Assembly: GCA_023101725.1 (NCBI GenBank)
Contig: JALJCO010012867.1
Location: forward strand, 117,207 to 181,206
Source: Atherinomorus stipes
Taxonomy: Eukaryota; Chordata; Actinopteri; Atheriniformes; Atherinidae
Length of the DNA stretch: 64,000 nt
Direction: 5' to 3'
In this document: in pieces, positions 32,821 through 45,502 of the stretch
Numbering within the stretch: position 1 is the stretch's first letter
How the letters are laid out: every line of letters starts with the position of its first letter
Program-made: the position numbers and the translations under genes
The notes under the pieces: model-generated
What the model was told of the DNA's origin: nothing
Seen by the model: the letters and a program-made list of their open reading frames with translations, nothing else
Databases searched by the model: none

Positions 32821-33541
32821 CCCTGCAGCAGCTTCAGCCGCAGCCTCTTTGTGGAGGGAAAAACAAAAACAAAAAAAACATTGAACAGCAGATCATACAG
32901 GTGTGAGCGGATCACGGGGTAATCAACAGATTTTTTTTTAAAAACTTTTTTCCAAATTTTTTCTGGGCGTGACGTGTGTTACGGAGGCTGTTTGGCACCG
33001 GGGTGACTCGTGAAGCTGGCGTTGCTTTACCACTGAGGAAGACGCTTCGCTGCTTTGTGATCCAGGAAGAGAGGACAGATAAAACCAGGAACCGAGGGTG
33101 AGATCTTCTCTATCTCCCGAGTCCCAAATACTCCTCGGACCACTTTGGTTTATTTAATCCGTTGGTCCGCTGGTTTAAAGGTCATCTAAGACCAGTTGCG
33201 CTGTGCTGCCCTTCACTCCAACTATGCCGCACATGCTCAGTGCGAGTTTGAAGCCAGCAGCAGCAGCTCTGCCCCAAACGCCCTCACAGCAGCCGCAAGG
33301 ATTTCAGACAAGTTTTCAACTCTTGCGACCTACGATATCTTAAAGAAGTGCAGTGAAACACAAACATCTGATTGCTCTAACACAAGTTTGAACTGCGACT
33401 TAACGAGGCTGCGTTTAGCCGTGGCACCATCAACATCGTCATCTTAATCACCATCAGCTGTTTAGATTTTACACTGGATCGTGTGAAGATGTCCTGGAAG
33501 CCAAACATGAACTCAGTCTGGAGGGACGATAGTTTCCTCCC

Positions 33542-33777
33542 CAGTGTTGTATAAAGTACCCAAAAGCCAAACTTGAGTAAAAGTACTAATTTTGTAACGA
33601 GTAACTAAGATGCTCAGGTAAATGTAATGAAGTAAAAGTATTGATTTTTTTTCGGAAAATGTAGTGAAGTAAAAGTAAGTCATCAGAAATAGAAGTAGTA
33701 AAGTAAAGTACAAATATAAAAAAATATTACTTAAGTAATGTAACAAAGTATTTATACTTCGTTACTATAGAACACTG
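33542..33777. mobile_element. Tol2-like hAT MITE, 236 bp, nested
   Basis: The ends are CAGTGTTGTATA and, in reverse, CAGTGTTCTATA. The interior is rich in AAGTAC, GAGTAA and TAAAAGTA motifs, as in the subterminal regions of Tol2-type hAT elements. A perfect 8-bp duplication TTCCTCCC lies at 33534-33541 and 33778-33785. It inserted into the older TTAA-flanked element around it. Confidence 0.93.
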
Positions 33778-34501
33778 TTCCTCCCTCTTCTAGTTACTCT
33801 GTGGTTGGAAATCTTTGCTTTTCTCAGGATTTTCTGATGAAAGGCAGCAGAGAACACACAGTGTGTGATGCAGTAGCAGAGCTGCGGGTTGCGGTTGGTG
33901 TGAGTCATCTCTCTCCGGTTCCGGCGCCACTGCTCTCTCCGTAGGAAAACAATGGGACACGAAGCATTGTTACTGTGGATCATGTGTACGGGCGTTTATG
34001 AGTCCCACCTCCAGCTTTGAGCTCAAGATGTTGAGAGTAACAGCGAGAAACAAACCCTGAAACCTGGCAGAAACTCCAGCAGCTGCGCTGGCTAAAGCTA
34101 AGCTAACGTTACCAGGACTCTGCTGTGGCCGAGTCTGTCCGAGGAGAAGAGGATGTTTGGCGGCGATCAAGAAGGTGCTGACCGGGAGAGTAAAGCCGCA
34201 GCTGTAGAGGTGAGGTTAAGAAAGAAGGCGGAAATTAAGAAAGATAATTGTCTAGCCATTAATCAGCTGTTGTCTAGTCGTTTATCTGTTATTGTTTTGC
34301 ATTGGTTAGCTGTGGAATTCACATGGCTTCACCTCCTCTGACGTCAGAGGTCACATGATTCCAGAACTGTGCGGTGTATGTTAAGGAAAGTTTTATCCCC
34401 TCCCCCTCTCTTTTTAAGTAATACTTCCTGGTTCTTTTCAACGTAAGAGAAAAAAGGGAAGGATTTCTGCCATTATAAAGAACATGAAAGATGCACTTTA
34501 A

Positions 34502-37500
34502 CCAGGTTTTGTCAGCCCAGTTCAGAAGCTATTGCGGGAGAAAATATACGAAACACTTGTTTCACTTACATGCTGTTTGATTAATCCTCCACATTTTCAG
34601 CGACCCGGGACTGAATCTGCTGCCTGTTTCCCGTCAACAATCTCCTCTGCTGGATGCCAGAGACCCTGTTTGTTGCTTCTGGTTCAAAACTGTATGGATC
34701 AGGTCTTTCTGGTTTAAAGTTGTACTTCCATGGTCATTTCATTAATATTTCTGTGTTCTCCATTATTATTTAATGCATTCTGCATCGTTTCTGTTTAAAA
34801 AAACCTTCTGGTATCTTTGTATCCAGCTGTATTCGTATACTAGAAGAGAGGCTTGTGGTCCAACGGCAGGCTTTTCCGGGTCCTTCTCATGAATTTCCGT
34901 CTGATTGGCTGCCTCCCATCAGTGTATGAAGGAAGCTCCGCCCTCCGTGCTTATTTTCTTACAGACAGGAAATAGAGCCGACCAACAAGTTTGTTCCGCC
35001 ATGCTAACAAACAGTTAGCTAATTAGCTTCTCAACTCCGAAGCTACAGTCGTGCAGTCTTTACTTCTAGTGTGTAGTGGAGGGTTACCTGCCTTCCAATG
35101 GACAGATAGAAACCCCACGTGGGATACGCTATTTGCAATGTGACGTAGAAGTGCGAACTGAAGTGCGAAGTTCCCGATTCGCTCTTTTCTTCGTATTGTT
35201 TCTCTGATGAGAAAGCACAGCCGACTGGGGGCAACGCAACGCTAGCAAGTCAGCATGTGTAAGTAAACAAGGGGAAACCCTCCGTATTTCAGAAGGAGCA
35301 AGATAAACGGGTTTTCAGTTGAAGGAGGCCTTTAAAAACGATAACATTTTCTTGTTCCTCCTCCTCTCGCGTCCATTCTGTTTAGCGGTGTTAGCCATAG
35401 GATGCACATCACGGAACCTCCTATTTCACGTCATTTCTGGAAACACATTTTCATAGGCGTTTAAGCTGATTTTTTTTCTTTATTTTTTACTTCACAGACT
35501 TCTACAAACAGAAAATAGATATCAACTATCAAAAATGCTTCATGCAAATCATTCACCGTGTTCTTAACTTGCCAGTTGCTCTTTAAATTATTGTCAATAA
35601 ACAGCATAAGGAGCAGTTGTAGTTTATGTTCTTTTCTTGATGTAGCTACCACTGTTTCCTTGAATTTGCTTTTTTGTATTTTTCTCCCTTTTCCCCCCCC
35701 CCCATACATATGGAATGCCCCTTGTTAAATTCTGCTCACAGTGTAATAGAGAGATTTAGCAGGAGAACTGGCAGCAATCTGGTCTTCAGTGTAACAGTTG
35801 TAGCATCGATTAAAACCTGTTTTTAATGTGATCTGGCCATCTGGTCACACACCTCAATGTGTGCGCTCTCACACTGGAAAGGTCCAACCTACAGCCAATG
35901 CCATAACATTCATACATAAATTTCATGGGTGATGTGATGCGACTTGAAGTAAAATGCCTGGCAGCCGAATCATATCCGCTAGTCAAACGCCACGAGCAAA
36001 ATACACACTTTACAGTATGTCACAAAAGGTAGGATCTGGTCACGCTATTCTACTTCTTTTGGGTTTTCATATAGAAGCCTGCTTATGCTCTGCCTCCTGT
36101 TCCTGCCCTGACCCAGTTTGTATCTGCAGTCCTCTACAGCACCAATTTTACACCTGGCTAGCCCCCCCCCCTCCTCCTCCAAGGAACATACGCAGTAACA
36201 GAGACGCATACTTTCAGCCGCAAACTAAACTTGAACAAGAGGCTGAATACACGGAGACATAAGGGAAAGACATGCACCCTGCGCACAGGCACAGAAGAAG
36301 CATGCACACAAAGGCCATGGGAAGCTGCTGTGTGTGATTGGTGTGAAAATAAACAAATACGGTCTTTGATGTTGGGACAATATTCACGAGCAATTGAGAA
36401 GACTTTGTGTGGGGAAAAAAGGCGAGGGGTTTAATATGTAGATGTATCCGTGCGTGCTTCAGTGTGTGACTTAGTGGCTTGTGTGAGTGTGAACCGAGGT
36501 GTGTTTACCCCTGAGGAAGTGGTATTTCATCTCTTCCTGCATCAGTTCTGCCCTATAGGGGGTAAGAGGTGTGTGGTGTGTGTGTGTGTGTGTATGTCTT
36601 TGCTAAAGTTAAAAAAAGAGAAGAAGATAGTATGGAAAAGAAAAGGAAACCTTTTTCAGCATGCCCCCCCAAGACCTGAACAATGCATGTTTGTACATAC
36701 AGAGTTCAGGAGAAATTTTTTGTGGAGGCTACCTCTATTTCAGTATTTATTTACATCAATGTTGTTTCAAAATGAATATTTTTCAACAGTTATCCCAGGT
36801 AGTACAGTCCACATGGACAAGAATAAAATGTTTAAAGCCAATGAAACCTGTCAAGACGACTTTCTTACCACATCACATTTCATTGTAGTAAATACACTTT
36901 GGCACAGTGAGTGTATGTCGGGTATTCAATTTGCTGTAAACAATTTCATTAAGAAAACTTGGGTGAAAACATTGCAGGGTCTTGCTTTGATTTGTGCATA
37001 ATTGCTAAGCCTTGCACAGAGAGCAGAAATCGCTGCTGGAGTGAGCAGCGATTCTCACTTCAGAGAGGGAGGCTTTTATCGGAAAGTGCAAATTTATTTT
37101 ATGCCTTTTCAAGAAATCAGTAAGCTATCTATTTAATGAGAATACAGTGTTAGAAAAAGGGCACGTGGCATTTCATTTGTGCCTCTAAATGGACAGAATT
37201 AAAGAATCAAGGTCTATATTTCTTTACTGTTTTCTTTCTTTTGGTTTCCTTAGCAGGGACAATAAGGACAGAGTTCATGTCAAATGTTCTGTGAAAGACT
37301 ATTTCATCACTATTTGGCACAACCTACTCCGTTACCTTAATTTATTTACTGTAAAGTTTCTCATATACACTTTTTCTAACCATGATCATAACTGAACCTG
37401 TGTTGATATGCCTTATTAGAATTAGTCTTAGGCCGGCCTTTGACTGAATGAATGTAATTCACTCTTTCATCTATGGAGTTCTTAATGTCTTTCTTTCTAT

Positions 37501-38261
37501 TCTTCTCTGTCTCTCTTTCACAATATTAATTCAAGCCCTCATGCCCACCCCATCTGTTTCTCTTTTAATTCTTCCTATAAAAGTCATTCATTCTGAACTG
37601 ATAACGAGCTCAGTTCTTCCCATTCAGTCTGGCAAAGATTATAATTATAATCATTACAGTAATGTTAACAATGCAAAATAATATTCAGTAGTCAAATCTC
37701 CTGGTGATGTTGGATCTCTCTTGAGTCTTTAGAGCTCCCGTTCTTTGTGTCACATTGTGACCAGTATAGTCTGTAAAGATTATGTCTGTGTGTTTAATAC
37801 ACCTGGGGTTGGGCCAAATTGATTTTCCCCTCCCCCCACTTAGCAGTCAGTTCATTATAATGAGACTAAATAGGTGCAGATTTTTCTTTTTTTCTTTCTT
37901 TTTTTTTATCATGTTCTTGCATAACTTACCCAGTATGATAAGCCAACACAGCCAATTTAATTCTTATCTGTTAAGATCTTATCATTGGACTTGTCTAAGA
38001 TAATATTCAAACAATAATTAACAATAAGAAAAAATACCTAAATGATCAGTAACTATGCACAGACATGCTCAATGTCAATACTTGAAATATTTGAGACAAT
38101 GTCAACCTGATTTCAAAATAGATGGGGCACTTTCAAAAGTAAATAAGAAGAAAATGTAAGAATTTTATAAAATGTTTGCCACAATACAACATAAAAACAT
38201 CAAATGCTGAGAGTAAATTTGCAATAATATGAAAACAATAAATTTAAGTTGAATGTGATTG
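34502..38261. other. Intronic stretch with a GC-richer, repeat-like part
   Basis: From about 34840 to 35460 the sequence is GC-richer and has the look of a fish DNA transposon interior (GCTAACAAACAGTTAGCTAA, GCGGTGTTAGCC), but I could not pair its ends. A run of 11 C lies at 35693-35703, short GT repeats near 36580-36595 and a T-rich tract near 37880-37910. The 183-codon open frame at 36450-37001 crosses the GT repeat and shows no family motif. Confidence 0.4.
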
Positions 38262-38985
38262 GAGCAACATTCCCAAAAAGCTGGGAAAGGGCCATGTTTA
38301 GCACAATATAGTGTCCTCTTCTTTTTTGGATAAACAGTTAGTTGTTTAACGGTCAACAGTTCGGCAGTAGAATGTTTTCCCTCTTTGCCTCAGTCCATCA
38401 TAAATTGGTGTAGCTTCTTCCTTCCATGATGGAGTATTAACATGTATTTGTGGATGGCACAGGGAACTGTGTTCATAGAAAATTATTTCTGGAAGTGTTT
38501 CTGACCCCATGCGGTGATTTCCACCAGAGAATCGTGCTACTTTCGATGTAGAGCTGCCTGAAGGCCCAAAGATCACAGGCATCCATTATTGATTCTCAAC
38601 CATGTCTCTCGTGCAGATGTTTCCAAATTTAAGAAATCTTTTGATGATGTACTGTAAATGATTCAATATACATATTCACATTTTCCCAATTCATTTTTTT
38701 CTGATAACTGAATTTCAACTCATATTTACTTCCAAGAGACTCTTCTTCTCTCATGTGCTCTTTTTACGCCTACTGGTATTGCAGAAAAGTTACCCGTTAA
38801 CCTAGTTACCGTAATTGCCTCATGCCAGCTGCATTTTTTTTAAAATCGCTAACTCTTCCAGCCTTCTATTGCTTCTGTCTCTTTGATATGTTTTCTGTTC
38901 CATCGTGAGGACAATATTGGTTCATGTGATATGCAAATCATGACGATCAGTTTTAATTTGTGTCCCGACATTTTTGGGGTTGGGC
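38262..38985 (-). mobile_element. Internally deleted Tc1-like transposon
   Basis: The left end contains TTCCCAAAAAGCTGGGA and the right end in reverse contains CCCCAAAAATGTCGGGAC, worn inverted termini. On the minus strand a broken frame gives MDACDLWAFRQLY and WKSPHGVRNTS. This resembles the second half of the DNA-binding region (I recall DARDLRALRRH and similar) of a widespread fish Tc1-type transposase. Helix-turn-helix-like sequence continues near 38640, but the catalytic DDE part is absent, replaced by a direct jump to the C-terminal side near 38400. The boundaries are approximate because the TA duplication has decayed on the left. Confidence 0.62.
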
Positions 38986-41900
38986 TAGTAAAACAGAACA
39001 TTTGCCTTTTGATGGCATTTTATAAGCTGTTGGTGCTTTTGTTGTATAATATGATTCAAAGACTGCCACCGTTTTTAGTATGTCAATTTAGGCATTTTTG
39101 CTTGAAAGTTGGGGTGAAATTGAATATCTAAAATATTCTGTTGCCTGAAAATACACACAGTCTTTAGTTGTGTTATGGCTGTATCTTTGCATCAGTGATG
39201 GTGGGTGGTGGGTATGCATTGTTGTCAGAATAAACACTGACACTTGCAAGTAAATAAGTCATAACTAAAAGCATTGTACCGAGACTAACTTTTTGAACAA
39301 ATATGGTTGGGTTTGACCGTTTACTTGGAAGGACAAATATGGGTACTTTCTGTTCTTTGGCCATAAATATTAAAAGGTAACTGCCAAAAAAAATGTGCAA
39401 GCTACATCATTTATGACAGTTGGCACTTTGTCTCGTCGTTGCAATGGGAATAAACAAGACAATTGTGAGTAGTTGTGATTTAATGGGTCATCATCTATTC
39501 AGTTTTCTTGGCAACTGCAATGTGCACCTTTGAGAATGAATTAGAACCATTTTTCCTACTTTAACAGAGGTCACATTTCTGTGCTGCATAACTCCAGTTT
39601 AATTATTTTTTGGAGTGCATAGTGAAAATGCAGTCTTGCTATTGGACAAAGCCTTGTTCTTTTTCTGTTCTTTTCTTTATCTATGGATACTACTATGTGG
39701 GTGGGATTTGTTTCAAATAATAGATTTGATTCTGTGTGCTAAAGCTCTTGAGTTGCACAGGATCATAGTGACACCCATTTAGCTTCGGCAATGGCTTAAT
39801 CTCCTTAACCCTGTTTGCTTTCTTTAAAAAAAAACAGGCTAGCGTACCCAGTCGGCCAATATGTCTTGGATGACTGTTCTATCTTGTAATGTTGGCTTTT
39901 CTGAGTTAAGTGTGTGTGTGTTTGTGTGTAAAATTCCAGTAATCCCAGTGGCTAAGATGGTAATCCCCTCATGCTGCCCATTAGCCCCTTGACACACACA
40001 CACGCAACACATTCAATACATACATGCGCAATACCTCAGAGGCAGTCACCCAGGTGTCAAGAAGAGTTTTCCTCAGAGGAGGAGGATCACTATGATCAGC
40101 CACAGACCCAGCCCACGGCCCCAGGAGGGAGCAATGGAGACACTGGTTGGTAATGCATACAGATAAAAAGGGACAAAGACATGGGGGGAGAGATGAAGGG
40201 ATGGAGAGAGGGAGGCCAGTTTGGGATTACTGAGGGAAGAAAGAATTCTAGAAAGACTTTATGTCTGTGTAATTGTGAGTAAGAAAAAGGATTAAGAGAA
40301 AAAAGGAAGAGTTATTTCTTTGTCCCTGTCTGCTCACTCCACTGACCCCTGGATTAAATATGATTATCTTGAGTAATCGAAACTTGGAGAAAGTTTTGGC
40401 AATGCATTTTGGAAAACACCAGTTTAATTAATATTTTCTTTAAAAATATAGGTTTCCTTCACTGTCTTTATATTGTGTTTCCCTTTTTATGGTTTCTGTC
40501 CCTAAGATGACATCAGCTGATCTTTTCCAGCAACCCAGTCTTGGGGCAAAATATACATATGCTTATCAACAGCAGAAACGGCTGGAAAGAAAAAAAAAAA
40601 AGAAAAAGCTTGAAAAATTGTACCATGAGACAAAGCTTAACAGATGACACCCACATGTCACTGCATGAAAATGTTGTTTACCGGAGGTGAAATTGTGTTA
40701 AAATCCACACTACAGCATGACAGCTCCATTAAAAATTTACATGTTGCATATTTGATTAGCTTATCTATGAGAGGGAGAAGGGGATGGTGAAAAATATTAA
40801 TCACCAAACTCTCATTCAAGAGACCCTGGGACGTAAAGTCATCCAGCAAAACTTTTTCACGCAACAGTTCTTTCATTTTTCAGTCACAGTCCTCTAAAAT
40901 TTCTCATTCTTATTTGCTCTCACTATTGATGGTTAGGGATAGGAAGTTAAACCACATTGTCACAGCTAGAAAAAGTACACCATTTACTTTAAATACTGCA
41001 ACAAAATGCATGATGATTATGATCAACAGTTACATTGTCAGTGACCATAATATGCTTTTCTTAATCACTATGAATGCACATAATGCCGTCTCATCATGAG
41101 TGAGCCTGTACGGCAACTTTTTTAAAGGTATGTCTTATTTGTCAGGTATACAGTGCCTAATATGACTTTCATTGCTACCCACCATTGCTCTGGAGCTTAA
41201 TAGTGAACTGTATGGAAAGGAAGAATCAGTCTTCTCAGTTTGTATGAAGACATTTGCATGAAATGTCTAATCCTGGTTACTTAAGTTTAATCACCTAACC
41301 CATCAGTACATTGTTTTGATGTCGGTATGACAGAGGAACCATTTCTTTTTATGTGTCATGTAACACAAACAGCACAATGCAACAATCATGACTCACTGGC
41401 ATGATGTTCCTGTTTTCCCACGCCACCTTTTCAGGACAAAATAAGACATGGTGTTCTCACTTGATTCATTTGACATTTATTTCCATAATGTGTTTACACA
41501 TCTGTAACCACTATAGTCCCTCTAACTGTTACCTTTTTCTCATTTAAAAGAGACTGCTATGGTATATTAGAAGAGCAACAGCTTCTTAATACTGTCCATT
41601 GTGTGCTGACTAACTGGATCCAAGCTTTGGAGACCTAGACCTCTGAAAGTTCATTGTAGTACTGTCAGAGGCACTGCAGTGTAAAAAGGTATGATTTGTA
41701 GGTTATTTCTTTTTGCCTTTTAAAGAAATTTCTCCGACCCTCCATTTGCTACAAACTGAAATAGATTTTTGATGATTCATAGGGCCTTTATGTGCAGGCA
41801 CATCAAATCACTCATTTAAAAGGAATTTGAGTGACTAATCTGAAAAATGAAATTGTACTTGACCATTTGTGTCTAGTTAAAGCAACAGCACATGAAAATG

Positions 41901-43924
41901 AACTTACTGTATGTGTGCTTCATGTGAAAGAGTTCAAAGTTCAGTTCACTCAGTTTAAAAAAAAAGTTAAGTTCAAGTTCATCATTTCAATTTTGGACTA
42001 GTTCAAAGTTCATTTCATTTCAGGTGTTTTACGTGGTGCCTGTCTGGTGACTTCATCAGGAGAAAACAAAAAAGCAACTCATGGCCACACATTACTAATG
42101 CATGGACACAATCACATGGACACATGCATTATTAAATTGTGGCTAAGAATTACTCACACAAGGGAATGACAGTTAGATGTGACCACCTTAGTTTTGCCTG
42201 AACAAGTCCATTGAACGATCTTTTGGGTGAACATGAACTAAACGTACTGTGTTTCTGCCTGATGAACGTTATTGTGAACACGCTCATTTTGGATTTGTGG
42301 ACATTGCTTTCGTAAGGCCCATTTATGCTCACTTACATAAACCAAATCTAGCAACACCAGCCACCATAAAGTCGGATCACGCATGTGCCATCAAATTGTG
42401 AAGCATGGAGGCAAAGTCCAATGAAGGCAGCAGCACAACCTCTGTCTGAATGATTAATATGGCATCTTTGTATGATCACCTAAAATATTTTTCTCTTGGT
42501 CGTCTTTCCCCTTGTGCCTCATTGTTATTCCCCTTAGTGCTCTGTCAGTTGTCCGGTTGTCCTGCTTACTTGGTATTACGAATAATCTTTAATTCCCAAA
42601 CTTGCTTGCCGTATTCCTGCATGTGGGTCCTCCACTCCACTGCAGCTTGTGGCAGTTTGGGGCTGTTGGCAGGGGGTCTTGCCCTTTCCTTATGGATTTT
42701 GGGATTGTACTTGCATTATCCTCTTACGGTGGATGCTTCAACTCCACGTCTTTTCATATTAGAAGCCAATGAGGCTGATATTTTGACTTGCTTTTTAGAT
42801 GCAGGTAGACATAACTCACAGAAATGTAAGATTTTAAACTGTCAGAATCCTCTGCAGACAGCATTTAATACTCTCTAAGTAATGCACATGTTGCATCTGT
42901 AGCTTCTCTCCTTTGACCTCCACTTGCCACTTGTGAAGCAGATGTAGCACCAGTGAAAATGTAAGCAGCGACAGTAACAGGACCTCACATAATCTGAACA
43001 AGCTCATGTTCTTTATTCACAAATGAGTTGCGTACAGTTCAGTGTTAACAGAATAATGAGCGTGTTCACACGTTGAATTGTGCATTCCACTTCCTGCAGT
43101 CGGTCTTTATTCATTTCTTGAACAAAGATTGGCAAGTTTTCATTTCAACATGCAGAAGTAAAAAAAGGGACTAAAACTGGATTAAGGGAACATTCACAAA
43201 GCTTTTTTGACTCATATCAGAGTCTGTTTGCTCAGAAAGTCTGCTTCGTTTGGGGGAGTTGTGAATGCACAAATGGACTCTGATCTGAAACAGACAAACT
43301 GATCTGTTCCGCCTACAAACGCAGGTCTCAATCCGCTTCAAGTGGACCAAATACAGGAAGAGAACTACAAATTGCTGCTTCCTGAATTTGGTGTAGCATG
43401 GCATTGTGGGTAAATGCTACAACAACAAACACGTGTGGGACTGCAGTACTTCTAAAAATGGCTCGTGGTCAGATGTGGCGTGACAAGGAAGTAAAACCTT
43501 TAATTGATATTTGGTCTGATGAAAGCATATCCCAGCTCTTCGTAAGTACGCACAAAAATAATGTCATGCGTCGTGCGTGGATGTGGAGGAAACGGAAGTT
43601 GTGAGAACCTTCTTGTTCGTTATGTCTTTTCCTCACCTACGGTGAATCCGAATGCAGTGCCACTTCTGGAGAGATTGGAAACATTATTTTAAGGGTTTGG
43701 CTCGTATGGCTGTGGTGCAACATGAATGAGATTTCAGTCCGGAAGATCACCCCCAGCCCCAGCTGAACCGAGTCCAAAATCGGACTGAGACTAGCGGGCT
43801 ATGCTTTCTTAACGCTCTCAGGGCCCTAGGCTCCGCCAAGCTGCCAAGATGTCAGGTCATCAAGACAGAGAAAGAGTTACCTGAATGACCTTAGAGCTAG
43901 CAGTACCAGTCAACAACATTTCAA
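38986..43924. other. Intronic stretch, weakly repeat-like in places
   Basis: AT-rich DNA with a purine-rich tract at about 40170-40330. The segment 41930-42260 repeats the motif GTTCA many times in both orientations (AAGTTCAGTTCACTCAG, CTAGTTCAAAGTTCAT, GGTGAACATGAACTAAACG), reminiscent of a worn hAT element, but termini were not found. The segment 43050-43400 contains ATTCACAAAG and GTGAATGCAC and may be another worn element. The 142-codon open frame at 42450-42878 has no recognisable motif. Confidence 0.4.
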
Positions 43925-44034
43925 GTGTGGGAGGGGGTGAGAGCGGAGCAGAGGGTGGAAGGAGAGAGGAGGGGGGAGGCTGTTTGCTTGATAGTGTGCT
44001 CTGATTGGAGCAATTGAATTACATAGAATGATAG
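43925..44034. mobile_element. Fragment related to the element at 61084-61795
   Basis: The string GATAGTGTGCTCTGATTGGA and its surroundings (GAGAGGAGGGGGGAGGCTGT upstream, GAATTACATAGAATG downstream) match 61595-61665 closely. Only this internal part is shared, so it is a truncated or recombined copy. Confidence 0.7.
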
Positions 44035-44569
44035 AACTACTTAGAACTACTTAGAACTAATTCAAACCCTGAAGTGTAAAAATGAAATAAAGAAATTAAG
44101 AGAATATTTGAAATTCTCAGTGTATGATGGTCAAAGCCAAAAGCCACTGTTGGATGCAAACCTTGAAGCTCTTTTGCAGCACTGCATGGAAACTGTCATT
44201 CTACCATAATCATTATAGACAAACAGGCTCAAAATAACATTGAGAAAGCTTTGGTACCCACCACACACTGCTGTTGCATGCAGAAACATAACCTAAAGGT
44301 ATATTATGCTCGATGGAAGCCATAAATCAATACTGTACAGAAATGTTGTCAAGTTCTCTGGGCACAAGCTCATTTTGTGGGCTGAATGAGATGTATTCTG
44401 TGGTCAACTTAATATTTTAGCTCCTCTGTTTGTTTTGTTGTGTTTTGGTTGTTTTTTCTAAGCTCAAAAAAGACCATCCATGTTGATAGAATTGAAAGCA
44501 GCTTAGTATTTATTAGGGGCCATCCCCACGGTGCAGAATTGCAGTAAAACCACAAAGGTTTTTTAGAAA

Positions 44570-44705
44570 GCAGCCCCTTCATCCTCATGAAACCAGGAAT
44601 TAGCCTCCATGACACCAATCATGTCTGAAACCAGGTGCCAAGGTGGAGAAGTTTGAACCCTTGACCGTCTGTGTTCCGTCAGGACAGTGTAGCCACACAA
44701 CTGGA
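44570..44705 (-). mobile_element. Possible tRNA-derived SINE head
   Basis: On the minus strand TGGCTACACTGTCCTGACGG is A-box-like and CAAGGGTTCAAACTT, about 35 bases on, is B-box-like. The remainder does not match either SINE in this window. Evidence is limited to the two promoter-like boxes. Confidence 0.3.
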
Positions 44706-45482
44706 GGATACAATATGATGTCAGTGTGAACACACGCCAACGAATGAATGAATGAAAAAATTTAGAATTTGTACAATAAAAAAGGAAAAACAGAACAAAA
44801 AATAAATAAATGGATAAATTAACAGACATTCGAAAAGGAGTGGGCAGAAGTAAAAAATTGTTAGACCCCAACCCGCCATCAGCCATTATTAAAATACTAA
44901 TAGGCTTCCTTTAAACGATTAAATGTAACTTAATATATAATGCACATATCTATATACAGTACATACATAGACACATGTATACATACGGGCCCACATGACT
45001 CCATCTACAAACATACACATATACCTACAGAATGACATATTGTAGATACACTGTACACAGACACACATGCATACACATTATTATTACAGGAAATGAATAA
45101 AACACACAAACACACGCACACAAAAACAAAGGGGCACTTGGTAACCCATTACTGATAATAAAATCTCTTCTAAAACCCTGTATCTAGCAAATATAATGAC
45201 AACAAAAACAATGGCATTGGTGGTGATAAACTGTGTTGAGTTGCCCCTCCAGACAACCCTGATTTAGATACAGCTTTTGCACCAAAATATCCCGCTTTCG
45301 CAAGAGTGTTGTGCTACTGTACCATCAACAGCACACGGAAGCTGATATGAAGAACAGCTATTTCACATGATACAAGGCGAGCCCTTATCTGGAGTAGCAC
45401 CTCGCTGCAGCTGGAGCCACTACAAACCACGCCCCGACAACCACGCCCCTTACAAACCACACCCACCGTTGGAATGAGTGGA

Positions 45483-45502
45483 ACCTAACCCTAACCCTAA
45501 CG
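45483..45502. repeat. Three units of CCTAAC (telomere-type hexamer)
   Basis: Reads ACCTAACCCTAACCCTAACG. CCCTAA is the vertebrate telomere repeat. Three units can arise by chance or by telomerase-assisted repair. Confidence 0.85.

Larger units (their letters stand above)
32451..34497. mobile_element. Kolobok-like DNA transposon flanked by TTAA, 2047 bp including a nested MITE
   Basis: The left end AGCGCATCTTTCAGGTT and the right end in reverse, AGTGCATCTTTCATGTT, match at 15 of 17 bases. TTAA flanks both sides (32447-32450 and 34498-34501). TTAA targeting together with a possible THAP-like remnant inside (32725 onward) fits the Kolobok superfamily, whose transposases carry a THAP DNA-binding domain. 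The interior is GC-richer than the host intron and contains the Tol2-like MITE at 33542-33777. No intact transposase. Confidence 0.72.

Noticed and set aside
36450..37001. 183-codon open frame on the + strand
   Set aside because: It crosses a GT microsatellite (the VCVCVC stretch), has no domain motif, and overlaps another open frame. Most likely chance.
40040..40153. Exon-like segment with acceptor CCTCAG and acidic peptide EEFSSEEEDHYDQPQ
   Set aside because: No donor restores phase 2 for the following csmd3 exon, and the peptide is not recognised. Too weak to call an alternative exon.
42450..42878. 142-codon hydrophobic open frame
   Set aside because: The composition suggests membrane segments, but there is no recognisable family, no splice context and no compositional change from the neighbouring intron.
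45483..45502. Interstitial telomere as evidence of a chromosome fusion
   Set aside because: Only three hexamers are present, which is far too few to indicate a former telomere.
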